DNA from: JBBQDZ01 sp038237515
Lineage (GTDB): Bacteria > Actinomycetota > Thermoleophilia > Gaiellales > Gaiellaceae
Assembly (NCBI GenBank): GCA_038237515.1
Contig: JBBRYP010000009.1
Location: 1 to 64,000, forward strand
DNA: 64,000 bases
Reading direction: 5' to 3'
Below are positions 25,554 to 34,331 of the stretch, in pieces. The position numbers and the translations under genes are program-made. Under the pieces are notes generated by a model. That model saw only the letters and a program-made list of their open reading frames with translations. It made no database searches and was not told the origin of the DNA. Numbering within the stretch: the first letter of the stretch is position 1; each line of letters starts with the position of its first letter.

Positions 25554-25802
25554 GTGAGTGTGAGGCGGACAGGGGCGACGCCCGCACAGCTGGAAGCGCT
25601 CTACCGCGAGCGCTTCACGCACTTCGCTCGGGTGGCGGCGGCGATCTGCGCGTCGTACTCGAGGACGAAGCGAGCCGGCACGAGGTCCCCGTCCGCTCGA
25701 ACACCTTCCTCTACGTCGCCGAGCACCGGGTGCGGCGCGTGTGGGCGCGTACCGCCGCCGGGCTCGTCGGCGTACCGTTCGTCCCCCACCGTTCGAGCTA
25801 GG
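25554..25802 (+). pseudogene. Remnant of sigma-factor-like gene with internal deletion
   Basis: From the GTG the frame starts like an ECF sigma factor region 2 (TPAQLEALYRERFTHFARVAAAIC) and then breaks. In another frame the following 160 bases read LRVVLEDEASRHEVPVRSNTF and on to FVPHRSS before a stop. The conserved sigma helices expected between these parts are missing, so a deletion with frameshift fused the two ends. The second part resembles a segment of the next pseudogene (VQLVDNTFLVDLPR), which suggests that both derive from one gene family. Confidence 0.5.
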
Positions 25803-25804
25803 CG

Positions 25805-26414
25805 GTGGCATCTCGGTGCGTGCGGCGCCTGTGCGGCGGCCGGATCCCCTGGCTCGAGACACGCGAGCCGCGCGGCCGGCCGCTCAGCGTCCTCCCGCCC
25901 CGGCCGCGGGTCGCCGTGCTCGGGCGCAGGCTCGAACCGGCCCCGCACACGAGGGTGGTCTTCGGCCGCGTCCTCACGTCGGACCCCGACCGGCCGGTGC
26001 GGATCGCCCTGACCCTGAACGCAGACCACGTCGGCGGGCGGGTTGCTGGCATCTGCTCCTGGCTCGTCACCCGGGGCCCGAATCGTGGCGCTGCTCGCGG
26101 GCGGGGAGCGCGCCCCGGTCCAGCTCGTGGACAACACGTTCCTCGTCGACCTCCCGCGTACGAAGCTCCCGGCGCGCCTCGTCGGCCGCGTCCGCTCGGA
26201 CGTGGTGGCGGTGCGGATACGCTTCGCGGACGGCACGACGACGACGCTGCGTCCGACCCGCGGCTACGTCCTCTACGCGGCCCCACGGGAGCACCTGTCC
26301 GCTGCCACGGGCGCGGTCGCCGCCGAGGGCCTTCGCCGTGACGGTAGCGTCGTCGCGAGGCTGTCGTTCGTCCCGCCGAAGCCTTCGCGCGCCGTCGGTG
26401 GCCACGTGCGGTAG
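25805..26414 (+). pseudogene. Frameshifted gene of unknown family
   Basis: One frame runs from 25805 through CGGRIPWLETREPRG and HTRVVFGRVLTSDP to GICSWLVTRGPN near 26085. The sense then continues in another frame as ARIVALLAGGERAPVQLVDN and RIRFADGTTTTLRPTRGYVLYAAPREHL to the stop at 26414. A single frameshift near 26085 explains both. No named family is recognised. Together with the preceding remnant it marks a decaying locus next to pafBC. Confidence 0.45.
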
Positions 26415-26474
26415 ATCTCTCGCTGCCTGCGCGGAGCCGCCGGCGCCGCCGTGCCGCCCCCGCCGGCCGAGCGA

Positions 26475-26480
26475 TAAGCT
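26475..26480 (+). promoter_or_regulatory. -10 box of pafBC
   Basis: TAAGCT lies eight bases before the GTG at 26489, consistent with a leaderless or nearly leaderless transcript. Confidence 0.45.
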
Positions 26481-26488
26481 CGGCCGGC

Positions 26489-28507
26489 GTGTCACACGAC
26501 ACCGACAAGCTGATCCGCCAGCTCTCGCTCGTCGCCTTTCTGATGGCCGAGCGGCGGCCGCTGACGGCTCGTGACGTCAAGTCGAACGTCGAGGGCTACC
26601 AGGAGATGTCCGACGAGGCGTTCGCCCGCCGCTTCTACTCCGACCGAACCGAGCTGATCGGGCTGGGCGTCCCGCTCGATTCCCAGCGCGACGAGTTCAC
26701 GGGAGAGGAGCTCTACACCCTTCGCTCGGAGCGCTACTTCCTGCCGCCCCTCGAGCTCTCGGACGAGGAGCTGGCGGCGCTCCAGACCTGCTTCTACCTC
26801 CTGGAGGGCAAGTTCGCCTATGCGGAGCCCCTCCGGCTCGCCCTCCAGAACCTCGCACTCGGGCGCCCGGGCTTCGACGAGGCGCCGACCGAGACGGCCG
26901 TGCGCGTCGAGGTCCGCGACCCCGACTACTCGGTGGAGATGTCGAGCCGCCTCGGCAAGCTCGAGGGAGCGATCTCGAAGCAGCGGACGATCCGCTTCCG
27001 CTACTGGTCGATCGCACGCGACGAGGAGCGGGAGCGGCAGGTCAACCCGTACGCGCTCTTCCAGGAGAACGGCGGCTGGTACGTCGTCGGGCGCGACCTC
27101 GAGGCGCAGGACGAGCGGACGTTCCGCGTCTCGCGCATCCGCGGGGAGATCCGGTTCGCGACCCGGCGGGAACGCGACTTCCGGCTCCCGGCCGGCTTCG
27201 ACATCGAGAACTACCGCGGCCGCCCCCCCTGGCAGATCGGCGAGACAGCCGGCGAGGCGAGGATCGAGGTCGGCGGCGACACGGCCTGGTGGGTCGAACG
27301 CGCCTACGGGCGCAGCGGGCGCGTGGAGGATGGTGTCTTCGTCACGCCCTACTCGAGCCTCCCCCTCCTCGCGTCGTGGGTTCTTCGCCAGGAGGGTCGA
27401 GCGATCCCGGCCGCTCCTGCCGCCCTCCGGCGGGAGGTGGCGGCGAGCCTGCGGCGCGTCCAGGAGCGTCACGAAGGTCCGCCCGCTGCGCCGGCCGAGG
27501 AGTTGTCGGTTCCTCACGTGGACGGGCAGGTCGAGCGGCCCTCGGGGCCCGTCGTGCCGGAGCGGTTCGCGGTCCTCCAGGCGCTCCTGGCCTTCCTGCT
27601 CGCCCGCTGCGGCGAAGGGCCCGAGACGGTGATCGCAGCGTCGGAGCTCGTCGAGCGCTTCAAGATCCCGCCGGAGGAGCTCGAGGAGCACCTCTCGCTT
27701 CTCAACCTCGTCAACTTCGGCGGGGGCTGCTACGCGGTCTACGCCGAGCTCCACGGCGACGAGATCCACGTCGACAAGGAGCTGTTCGGCGACACCTTCA
27801 GGTCGCCTCCGCGACTGACGCCGCTCGAGGCGAGGGCGATCCGCCTGGCGCTCGAGTTCGTCGGGCCGATGATCGCTGCCGATGCGAACACGCCGCTGGA
27901 GCGGGTCCGGCGCAAGCTCGAGGAGACGTTCGGTGCGTTCGAGCCCGCGCAGCACTCGGCGCCGCACGTCGACCTGGCCGAGGCGGACCTGGTCGCGACC
28001 CTCACGGACGGCATCCGCGGCCTGCGGCTCGTCGAGATCGAGTATCAGAAGGAGGCCGACGACGCCCCGGCGTCCCATCTCGTCGAGCCCTACGTGCTCG
28101 AACGGGAGCTCCCGCACTGGTACGTCCACACCTGGGATCGCACCCGCGACGGTAAGCGCAGCTTCCGCCTCGACCGCATGAAGGGCGCACGGCTCGTCGC
28201 CGGGAGCTTCGAGCCGCGGGAGGATTTCGAACCCGACCGGCTGAGCGAGGCGCGCGTGGCCCGAATCCTCTACACGCCCGCGATCGCCAGGTGGCGCCTC
28301 GAGCGCGGCGACGCACGAGCGCTCTCCGACGGCTCCGCCCTCTCGGAGACCGCGGTCGGGAGCCCCGAGTGGCTGATCGGCGAGATCCTCTCCTTCCGGG
28401 GAGAGGCCGTCGTTCTCGAGCCGCCCGACCTGCGAGCGCAGATCGCGCGGCGCGCGCGCGAGCTCGCGCGCGAGCTACGCGTCTCGCGGCTCCCCGCGCG
28501 GGCCTGA
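26489..28507 (+). CDS. pafBC: Fused WYL-domain transcriptional regulator PafBC
   Basis: The 672-residue protein contains two complete regulator units in tandem. Unit one (about 1-330) has a winged helix (IRQLSLVAFLMAERRPLTARDV), a WYL domain with RFRYWS and NGGWYVVGRDLEA, and a WCX tail. Unit two (about 355-670) repeats this with LQALLAFLLARCGEGPETVIAASELVERFKI, VEIEYQKEADD and ELPHWYVHTWDR. In mycobacteria PafB and PafC form the main LexA-independent activator of DNA-damage genes. In many actinobacteria they are fused, as here. They usually sit beside the Pup-proteasome genes, but no such genes are seen in this window. The GTG start has a leaderless-type box. Confidence 0.93.
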   Translation: MSHDTDKLIRQLSLVAFLMAERRPLTARDVKSNVEGYQEMSDEAFARRFYSDRTELIGLGVPLDSQRDEFTGEELYTLRSERYFLPPLELSDEELAALQTCFYLLEGKFAYAEPLRLALQNLALGRPGFDEAPTETAVRVEVRDPDYSVEMSSRLGKLEGAISKQRTIRFRYWSIARDEERERQVNPYALFQENGGWYVVGRDLEAQDERTFRVSRIRGEIRFATRRERDFRLPAGFDIENYRGRPPWQIGETAGEARIEVGGDTAWWVERAYGRSGRVEDGVFVTPYSSLPLLASWVLRQEGRAIPAAPAALRREVAASLRRVQERHEGPPAAPAEELSVPHVDGQVERPSGPVVPERFAVLQALLAFLLARCGEGPETVIAASELVERFKIPPEELEEHLSLLNLVNFGGGCYAVYAELHGDEIHVDKELFGDTFRSPPRLTPLEARAIRLALEFVGPMIAADANTPLERVRRKLEETFGAFEPAQHSAPHVDLAEADLVATLTDGIRGLRLVEIEYQKEADDAPASHLVEPYVLERELPHWYVHTWDRTRDGKRSFRLDRMKGARLVAGSFEPREDFEPDRLSEARVARILYTPAIARWRLERGDARALSDGSALSETAVGSPEWLIGEILSFRGEAVVLEPPDLRAQIARRARELARELRVSRLPARA

Positions 28508-28517
28508 GCTCCAGCTC

Positions 28518-30299
28518 CTAAACAGGCAGCTCGAGCGAGAACGTCGCCCCGCGATCGGGCGCGGAGCGAACTTCGAGCGTGCCGCCGTGGCTCTCCGCGA
28601 TCGACCTGGCGATGAAGAGGCCGAGGCCCGAGCCCGGCTTGGCCTGGCCACCGTGGGCGCGACCGAACTTCTCGAAGATGAGCCCCTGATCCTCGTGGGC
28701 GATGCCCGGCCCCTGGTCGGCGACCTCGACGTAGATCCGGCCGTTCGTCCCGTGGGCGGTGACCATCACCTCACCGCCTGTGGGCGAATACTTGACGGCG
28801 TTCTCGATCAGGTTCAGCAGCACTTGACGCAGGCGCTCGCGATCCCCGCGCAGCAACGGCAACGGATCCTCGACGCGAACGTCGACGCGGATCTCGTCCT
28901 GGCCGACGGAGACGGCTGCGACCGTCTCCCGGACGAGCTGGCCCAGCTCGACCACGCCGAACGAGTAGCTGAACGTGCCGGCTTCGATCCGCGACGTGTC
29001 CAGCACGTCTCCGACGAGGCTCGCGAGGCGGTTCGTCTCGTCGCCGATCAGGGCGAGGAACGATTCGCGCTGCTCGGGAGTGAGCTCGCGACCGCGCGTC
29101 CGGAGCGTCTCGGCGGCTCCGATCACAACCGCCATCGGACTCCGGAGCTCGTGCGAGACGAGAGAGACGAAATCTGCACGGAGCGCCGAGAGGCGGCGGA
29201 GCTCCTCGACCGTCCGGCGCTCTGCGTCGTAGGCACGGATGTTCTGGACGGCCGTCCCGGCGAGGCGCCCGAGCAGGGTGACGAGCTCGACCTCGTCCGC
29301 ACGGAAGGAGTCTGGCTCGCGGCGCAGCAGCGCGAGCATGCCGGTGGGCCGCGCCGCGCTCAGGAGCGGCGCGACGAGGCGGCAGCGGAGCCCGATGGCG
29401 AGCAGGTCGGCCTCCTCCGGGTGGCGCTGGTCGGTCATGTCCGGGCGGTAGATCGTCCTCGCGGTCGAGATGACCTCCTCCACCAGCGCGCCGCGCGGGA
29501 GGATCGTTCCGGGCGGGAGGCGTTCCTCGACCCCGACGCCGGCTGCCGCGATCACGCGCATCTCGCTCGCCTCCTCGAGGATGATCGCGACGCGATCGAA
29601 CGGGATCAGCCCCTGCAGCTCGCGGATGAACGCGTTGAAGGCCTGCTCCAGCGCAAGCGAGGAGCCGAGTGCGCGGACGCACCGGTTCGCGGCTTCGAGC
29701 AGGTCGACTCGCCGTCCCAGCTGGTCGCGCAGGCCCTCAGCCTCGGCCGCGCGGGCTTCTGCGAGCCCCGTCTCCGTCCGCAGTGCCCGAACGAGCCAAC
29801 CGACGATGACGCCCATGAGGATCTCGACGCCGACCTGAAGCGTCACGTAGTTCAGCTGGAAGGATTCGGGGGAGAACCGCTGAGCGCGGAGGTGCTCGAA
29901 GAGGACGAGGAGGGGCGCCGTCGCGAGCGCGAGCGCGATCGGGCCGACAATTCCATAGCGGAGCGCTGCCTCGACGACGATCAGGTAGAGCAGCTGCCGG
30001 ACCGGTGTCCCGCGCTGGAAGTGGTAGATGAGGATGAACGCCGAGACGACGCCGGCATCGAAGAGAAGCGCCGCGCAGCCGAGTCGCTGCTGCGCACGGC
30101 GACCGAGCTCGAGCCGGCTGAGGCGGAAGAAGGCGATTCCGCCGGCTGCCAGCACGGCGGTCGTCAGCCACGCGAGCAGGCCGTACTGCCGGGGGTGGTG
30201 GCCGACGAGGAGGATCTGGACGATCGCAAGCGGGACAGCGGCGAGGCGGATCCACGCCAGCCAGATCTCTGCCCGCCGCCGGCCCTCCAGCTCCCTCAT
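28518..30299 (-). CDS. Multipass membrane sensor histidine kinase with GAF domain
   Basis: In 593 residues the protein carries about six N-terminal membrane helices (LAWIRLAAVPLAIVQILLVG to VEILMGVIVGWLVRAL), a coiled linker and a GAF domain (LEQAFNAFIRELQGLIPFDRVAIIL). HisKA follows with the phosphorylated His in SHELRSPMAVVIGAAE, then an HATPase domain (N box LLNLIENAVKYSPTGG; VADQGPGIAHEDQGLIFEKFGR). The ATG at 30299 overlaps the queG stop as ATGA; the upstream extension to 30335 is unlikely. No response regulator is adjacent, so its partner must be elsewhere. Confidence 0.9.
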   Translation of the reverse strand: MRELEGRRRAEIWLAWIRLAAVPLAIVQILLVGHHPRQYGLLAWLTTAVLAAGGIAFFRLSRLELGRRAQQRLGCAALLFDAGVVSAFILIYHFQRGTPVRQLLYLIVVEAALRYGIVGPIALALATAPLLVLFEHLRAQRFSPESFQLNYVTLQVGVEILMGVIVGWLVRALRTETGLAEARAAEAEGLRDQLGRRVDLLEAANRCVRALGSSLALEQAFNAFIRELQGLIPFDRVAIILEEASEMRVIAAAGVGVEERLPPGTILPRGALVEEVISTARTIYRPDMTDQRHPEEADLLAIGLRCRLVAPLLSAARPTGMLALLRREPDSFRADEVELVTLLGRLAGTAVQNIRAYDAERRTVEELRRLSALRADFVSLVSHELRSPMAVVIGAAETLRTRGRELTPEQRESFLALIGDETNRLASLVGDVLDTSRIEAGTFSYSFGVVELGQLVRETVAAVSVGQDEIRVDVRVEDPLPLLRGDRERLRQVLLNLIENAVKYSPTGGEVMVTAHGTNGRIYVEVADQGPGIAHEDQGLIFEKFGRAHGGQAKPGSGLGLFIARSIAESHGGTLEVRSAPDRGATFSLELPV

Positions 30300-31300
30300 C
30301 CGCGCGCCCGCTCGCGGATCCGCCGCACCGCCCACTCGGCGTGCTCGGCGAGAAGCGGGTCGGGGTCGTCCGCGTGCGCCTGCGCGAGCGCGAGGTCATC
30401 GAGCTGCCCGACGTTCCCGAGCGCGACGAGCGCGTTCCGGCGCAGGTACCTCGGGTCGTTCCGCGGGAAGTAGAGCCGGTCGTACCGTTCGCACAGCTCG
30501 GCGTTCGAGGCCTCGAGCCAGTCGACGAGGGACACGTGCGGGCTGCCCTGCGCCGGCTCGGAGGCCCGGCGTTTCTCGACGCCGCGATTCCAGGGGCAGA
30601 CGTCCTGGCAGATGTCGCAGCCGTAGACCTGATCGCCGAGCTCCGCCCGGTATCCCTCGGGAATCGGTGCGGCCGACTGCGTCCAGTAGGACAGGCAGCG
30701 GGTCGCATCGAGCGTTCCCGGCTCGTCGAGGGCGCCGGTCGGGCACGCGTCGATGCACAGCCGGCACGACCCGCAGTCGAGCTCGAGCGGCGGCGTCGGC
30801 TCGAGCGCGGCAGTGGTGACGAGCGTGCCGAGGACGACCCAGGATCCGTACCTCCGCGTGATGAGCATCGTGTTCTTCCCGTAGAAGCCCACGCCTGCGC
30901 GCGCGGCCGCCTCCCGATCGACGTGCTGGTTCTCGTCGACGAGAACGCGGTGCGCGCCGCCGAGCCTCCGTGCGAGCTCCTCGAGCCGCTCGCGAAGCTC
31001 GCCGTAGCGGTCGCTCCAGGTGTAGCGGGGAAGACGGCCGACCGGCCCAGCGGGCTGCGACGGGTCGGGAGCGTAGTAGCAGAGCGCCGCCGACACGACC
31101 GTTCGCGCATCGGCGAGGAGCAACTCGGGATGGCACGAGACCTCCGGCCGCGCCATCGTGAAGCGCATGTCGGCGAAGAGGCCCCGGTCGCGCCTCTCGC
31201 GGATGTGACGCTCCGTCTCCTCGTAGGGCGCGACCGGCGCGGCGCCCACGGCGTCGAGTCCTAGTTCCTCCGCCAGGGCCTCCAGCTCCACCCGATTCAC
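30296..31300 (-). CDS. queG: Epoxyqueuosine reductase
   Basis: QueG carries out the last step of queuosine synthesis in tRNA, reducing epoxyqueuosine with cobalamin and two [4Fe-4S] clusters. The ferredoxin-like cysteines are visible as CGSCRLCIDACPTGAL and CDICQDVCPWN, with the additional Cys in TRCLSYWTQS. N-terminal motifs YYGKNT-like (GFYGKNTMLITRRYGSW) and MRFTMARPE fit. The GTG at 31300 is preferred, because the frame upstream overlaps the divergent gene. Tgt and QueA lie in the same window, so the terminal part of the pathway is complete here. Confidence 0.95.
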   Translation of the reverse strand: MNRVELEALAEELGLDAVGAAPVAPYEETERHIRERRDRGLFADMRFTMARPEVSCHPELLLADARTVVSAALCYYAPDPSQPAGPVGRLPRYTWSDRYGELRERLEELARRLGGAHRVLVDENQHVDREAAARAGVGFYGKNTMLITRRYGSWVVLGTLVTTAALEPTPPLELDCGSCRLCIDACPTGALDEPGTLDATRCLSYWTQSAAPIPEGYRAELGDQVYGCDICQDVCPWNRGVEKRRASEPAQGSPHVSLVDWLEASNAELCERYDRLYFPRNDPRYLRRNALVALGNVGQLDDLALAQAHADDPDPLLAEHAEWAVRRIRERARG

Positions 31301-31305
31301 CGGGA

Positions 31306-31311
31306 TAGTGT
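31306..31311 (+). promoter_or_regulatory. Leaderless -10 box of quinone-reductase gene
   Basis: TAGTGT is followed by six bases and the GTG at 31318. Its reverse complement (ACACTA) faces queG, which begins at 31300, so the 17-bp gap carries signals for both genes. Confidence 0.5.
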
Positions 31312-31317
31312 GCCCGG

Positions 31318-32307
31318 GTGCGGGCAATTCGAATTCACGAGGACGGCGGGCCCGAGGTCCTGCGCTACGAGGAGGCCCCCGACCCGGAGCCGGGCGAGGG
31401 AGAGGCGCTGATCCGCCTCAAGGCCGCCTCGCTCAACCACCTCGATGTCTGGGTGCGAAAAGGCATGCCGTCGGTGCCGAAGCCCCGCATCCTCGGCGCC
31501 GACGGCTCAGGCGTCGTCGAGGCGCTCGGTCGCGCCGTGACGGGCCTCGAGCCGGGGCAGGCGGTCGTCGTGAACCCGGGGCTCGAGCACGGCGAGGCGA
31601 TCCACGTCATCGGCGAGCACACCCAGGGAACCCACGCGGAGCTGGTGGCCGTGCCGGCGACGAACGTCTACCCGTTGCACGAAGGCCTCTCCTTCGAGGA
31701 GGCGGCGGCCTTTCCGCTCGTCTTCGAGACGGCCTACCGGATGCTCGTGACGAAGGCGCGGCTGCAGGAGGGCGAATGGGTGCTCGTGTGGGGCATCGGA
31801 GGCGGCGTCTCGACCGCCGCGTTCCAGATCGCGAAGGCTCTCGGAGGCCGGGTCCTCGTCACGTCCTCGAGCGACGAGAAGCTCGCACGTGCCACCGCGC
31901 TCGGAGCCGACGCCGCCGTCAATCACGTAGACGGCGACGTCGAGGCGGCCGTCCGCGAGGCGACCTCCGGCCGCGGCGTCGACGTCGTGGTCGAGCACGT
32001 CGGCCAGGCGACCTGGAAGCGCTCTCTCGCTGCGGTCCGCACCGGCGGCCGCGTCATCGTCTGCGGCGCCACGACCGGAGCGAACCCACCCGCGCAGCTC
32101 CACCGCATCTGGTGGAAGCAGCTCGCGATTCTCGGCTCGACGATGGGAACGCGTGAGGACTTCGAGGGCGCCTACGAGCTCGTCGCGAGCGGCCGGGCGA
32201 AGCCGATCGTCGACTCGGTGCTCCCGCTCTCGGAGGCTAGAAAGGCGCACGAGCGACTGGAAGCGGGCGAGCAGCTCGGCAAAATCGTGCTCTCGATCCC
32301 GGATTAG
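31318..32307 (+). CDS. Medium-chain dehydrogenase/reductase, quinone-oxidoreductase type
   Basis: The 329-residue protein belongs to the zinc-independent MDR group. It has the N-terminal GroES-like fold (VLRYEEAPDPEPGEGEALIRLKAASLNHLDVWVRKG), the coenzyme-binding GIGGGVSTAAFQIAKALGGRVLVTSSS, and the typical end GKIVLSIPD. The catalytic-zinc Cys and the structural-zinc Cys set of alcohol dehydrogenases are absent, which favours an NADPH:quinone reductase or related enone reductase. It is convergent with the sufT-like gene. Confidence 0.88.
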   Translation: MRAIRIHEDGGPEVLRYEEAPDPEPGEGEALIRLKAASLNHLDVWVRKGMPSVPKPRILGADGSGVVEALGRAVTGLEPGQAVVVNPGLEHGEAIHVIGEHTQGTHAELVAVPATNVYPLHEGLSFEEAAAFPLVFETAYRMLVTKARLQEGEWVLVWGIGGGVSTAAFQIAKALGGRVLVTSSSDEKLARATALGADAAVNHVDGDVEAAVREATSGRGVDVVVEHVGQATWKRSLAAVRTGGRVIVCGATTGANPPAQLHRIWWKQLAILGSTMGTREDFEGAYELVASGRAKPIVDSVLPLSEARKAHERLEAGEQLGKIVLSIPD

Positions 32308-32316
32308 GCTTCGGCG

Positions 32317-32616
32317 CTAGCCGAAGCCAAGGATGAACTTGGCGTCTTCCGACATCCTCTCGGGCGTCCACGGTGGTTCCCACACGAGCTCGATCTCGAC
32401 CTCCTCCACTCCCGGCACCGCCGAAGCGACGTTGTGGATGTCCTCCTGGATCATCGGCCCGGCCGGGCAGCCCATCGACGTGAGGCTATGGATGACCTTC
32501 ACGTTCGGGCCCTCGATCTCGACGTCGTAGAGGAGTCCGAGATCGACGATGTCCATCCCGAGCTCGGGATCCTCGACCTGTCGAAGAGCCTCGACGACCT
32601 CGTCCTTCGTGGGCAT
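32317..32616 (-). CDS. MIP18/DUF59 metal-sulfur cluster assembly protein (SufT-like)
   Basis: The 99-residue protein is a single DUF59 domain: EVVEALRQVEDPELGMDIVDLGLLYDVEIEG, then SLTSMGCPAGPMIQEDI with the conserved Cys, and VEEVEIELVWEPPWTPERMSEDA at the end. Such proteins help load or mature Fe-S clusters (SufT/PaaD-like). The ATG at 32616 is preceded by TAGACT with a six-base gap, a textbook leaderless promoter for this genome. No suf genes are adjacent. Confidence 0.9.
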   Translation of the reverse strand: MPTKDEVVEALRQVEDPELGMDIVDLGLLYDVEIEGPNVKVIHSLTSMGCPAGPMIQEDIHNVASAVPGVEEVEIELVWEPPWTPERMSEDAKFILGFG

Positions 32617-32622
32617 CTACCT

Positions 32623-32628
32623 AGTCTA
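32623..32628 (-). promoter_or_regulatory. Leaderless -10 box of sufT-like gene
   Basis: TAGACT, six bases (AGGTAG), then ATG at 32616. Confidence 0.55.
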
Positions 32629-32633
32629 GCCGG

Positions 32634-33263
32634 CTAGTCGTCGAGAGCCTGCCGCGCCCGCTGCGGATCGACCGGAGTGCCGCGGCCTGCCCGTAGCCAG
32701 TCGACGAGGTGAGCGCGGCCCATGACCCACACCCCCTGCCGGCGGTAGGGGCTGTCGTCGCGCGTCGCGAGGCAGATGACGGGGGTCACCCAGACCCTCA
32801 GGCGCTCGTGCGCCCACGACGCCTCGCGCTTGGCCTGCCGGAGGTGGCGCTCCTCGTAGCGCCGGAGCTTCGTCTCGACGACGTAGGCGCCGGTCCGGCC
32901 GCAGACGAGGTGGTCGACATTGCCGCCGTGATCGAGCTCGAGATCGTGCAGGACGAGCATCCCCTCGCCGCGAAGCCGCTCGAGCTCGATTCCCACCTCG
33001 CGCTCGGCCCGGCTGCCGCGGACCCAGCCGATCGCCTCGACGCTCGCCTGCTCGGCGGAACGGAAGGCGATCAGCGCAAGGGCCACGACGCCGAGGCCGG
33101 CCACCGCTCCGTGGCCTGAACTCAGCCATCCCAGCCGGGCCGCCAGGGCGCCGGTCAGGATGGAGACGCCGAAGAGCGCGAGCAGGAGCCAGACGCGGCG
33201 CGTCTCGCGCCGGCTGCGCTCGGTCGCCCACGCGCCGGGCATACGAGCTTCGTCGACCCCCAC
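32634..33263 (-). CDS. NERD-domain membrane protein
   Basis: In 209 residues it carries two hydrophobic segments (VWLLLALFGVSILTGALAA and AVAGLGVVALALIAF) and then a nuclease-related NERD domain. The domain's motifs are GSRAEREVGIELERL, GNVDHLVCGRTGAYVVETKL (the Asp and the E-x-K pair of a PD-(D/E)XK-like site) and the later RQAKREASW. NERD proteins are predicted nucleases or nucleic-acid processing factors. The active-site residues are intact, so activity is plausible. The start may be the GTG at 33263 or the Met seven codons later. Confidence 0.82.
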   Translation of the reverse strand: MGVDEARMPGAWATERSRRETRRVWLLLALFGVSILTGALAARLGWLSSGHGAVAGLGVVALALIAFRSAEQASVEAIGWVRGSRAEREVGIELERLRGEGMLVLHDLELDHGGNVDHLVCGRTGAYVVETKLRRYEERHLRQAKREASWAHERLRVWVTPVICLATRDDSPYRRQGVWVMGRAHLVDWLRAGRGTPVDPQRARQALDD

Positions 33264-33323
33264 GAGAATTGAATCGGCTGCGTGGGCGTGTTTCCTTAGA
33301 GTCGTCGCGGCAGAACGTGACGC

Positions 33324-34331
33324 TTAGAGCAGCAGTCGAACCTCCTCGCGGCGCTCCCGCGCGAAGAAGTGGACGCCGTCGACGAAGCGGACCCAGTTGC
33401 AGCGCGTACACATCACGAGGGAATGGGAACGAGCGCTGTCGGCGAGGAAGCGCACGCCGCGGAGCAGGTCTCCGTTCGAGACGCCCGTGGCGGCGAAAAT
33501 GATCTCTCCGGGCGCGAGGTCGTCGATCGTAAAGACGCGCTCGATGTCCTCGATCCCCTGCTCCCGCGCCTCCTCGACCTCGCGGCGGGAGGTCGGCCAG
33601 AGCTGCGCCTGGAGCTCCCCGCCGAGACAGCGGAGGGCCGCGGCGGACAGGATCGCCTGGCGGGTGCCGCCGATCCCGATCGAGAGATGGTCGTTGGTGC
33701 CGCGGATGGCAGCCGAGATCGACGCGGTGACGTCTCCGTCCTGGATCAACTTGATGCGGGCCCCCGCCGCCCGCACGTCCTCCACGAGGTCGTGGTGGCG
33801 CGGCCGGTCGAGGATGATCGTCGTGACGTCGTTCACGTTCCGCCCGAGCGCCACGGCGATCGCGCGGACGTTGTCGCCAGGCGTTTGCGCCAGGTCGATC
33901 TTGCCGCGCGCGACCGGTCCGACCGCCATCTTCCGCATGTACATGTCGGGCAGAGTGAGGAGCCGGCCCGGTTCCCCGACGGCGATCATGGACATGGCTC
34001 CGTTGCCGCCGCGGGCGACGACGCCGCGGCCTTCTAAGGGATCGAGTGCCAGGTCGACCGCGCGGCCGCCGGCTCCGATCTGCTGCCCTGCCGCGAGCCG
34101 CGCGTCGACCTCCGGGCCCCCGATCACGATGCGACCGTCGATCGGGAGCCGCTCCAGCGCCCGCTCCATCCCGGAGGACGCAGCCTCCTCGGCCGCCTCC
34201 TGATCGGCTCGGCCGAGCCACCGCGCGCCGATGAGCGCCGCGGCCTCCGTCGCCCGTGCGTAGCTCTCGCAGAGGCAGAGATCCTTCTTACCCAGGTCGA
34301 GCCCCCGTGCCTCGGGCGCGGTCTGCGTCAC
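33324..34331 (-). CDS. GlpX-like class II fructose-bisphosphatase homologue with altered active site
   Basis: The 335-residue protein aligns along its length with GlpX (TEAAALIGARWLGR, DLALDPLEG, LPDMYMRKMAVGP, GIGGTRQAILSAA, ATGVSNGDLLRGV). From memory of the E. coli enzyme, Asp97 and Glu100 match its metal ligands Asp85 and Glu88. However, Asp33 is Glu48, Glu57 is Gly72, Thr90 is Arg102, and Glu213 falls at Gln in GTRQA. So the metal and phosphate site is not canonical, and fructose-1,6-bisphosphatase activity is doubtful. The GTG at 34331 overlaps the 2-phosphoglycerate kinase stop, so it is the last gene of the cyclic diphosphoglycerate operon and may act on a related phosphate ester. Confidence 0.85.
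   Translation of the reverse strand: MTQTAPEARGLDLGKKDLCLCESYARATEAAALIGARWLGRADQEAAEEAASSGMERALERLPIDGRIVIGGPEVDARLAAGQQIGAGGRAVDLALDPLEGRGVVARGGNGAMSMIAVGEPGRLLTLPDMYMRKMAVGPVARGKIDLAQTPGDNVRAIAVALGRNVNDVTTIILDRPRHHDLVEDVRAAGARIKLIQDGDVTASISAAIRGTNDHLSIGIGGTRQAILSAAALRCLGGELQAQLWPTSRREVEEAREQGIEDIERVFTIDDLAPGEIIFAATGVSNGDLLRGVRFLADSARSHSLVMCTRCNWVRFVDGVHFFARERREEVRLLL

Noticed and set aside
26492..28129. A 545-codon minus-strand open frame
   Set aside because: It is the shadow of pafBC, which has complete WYL domains on the plus strand.
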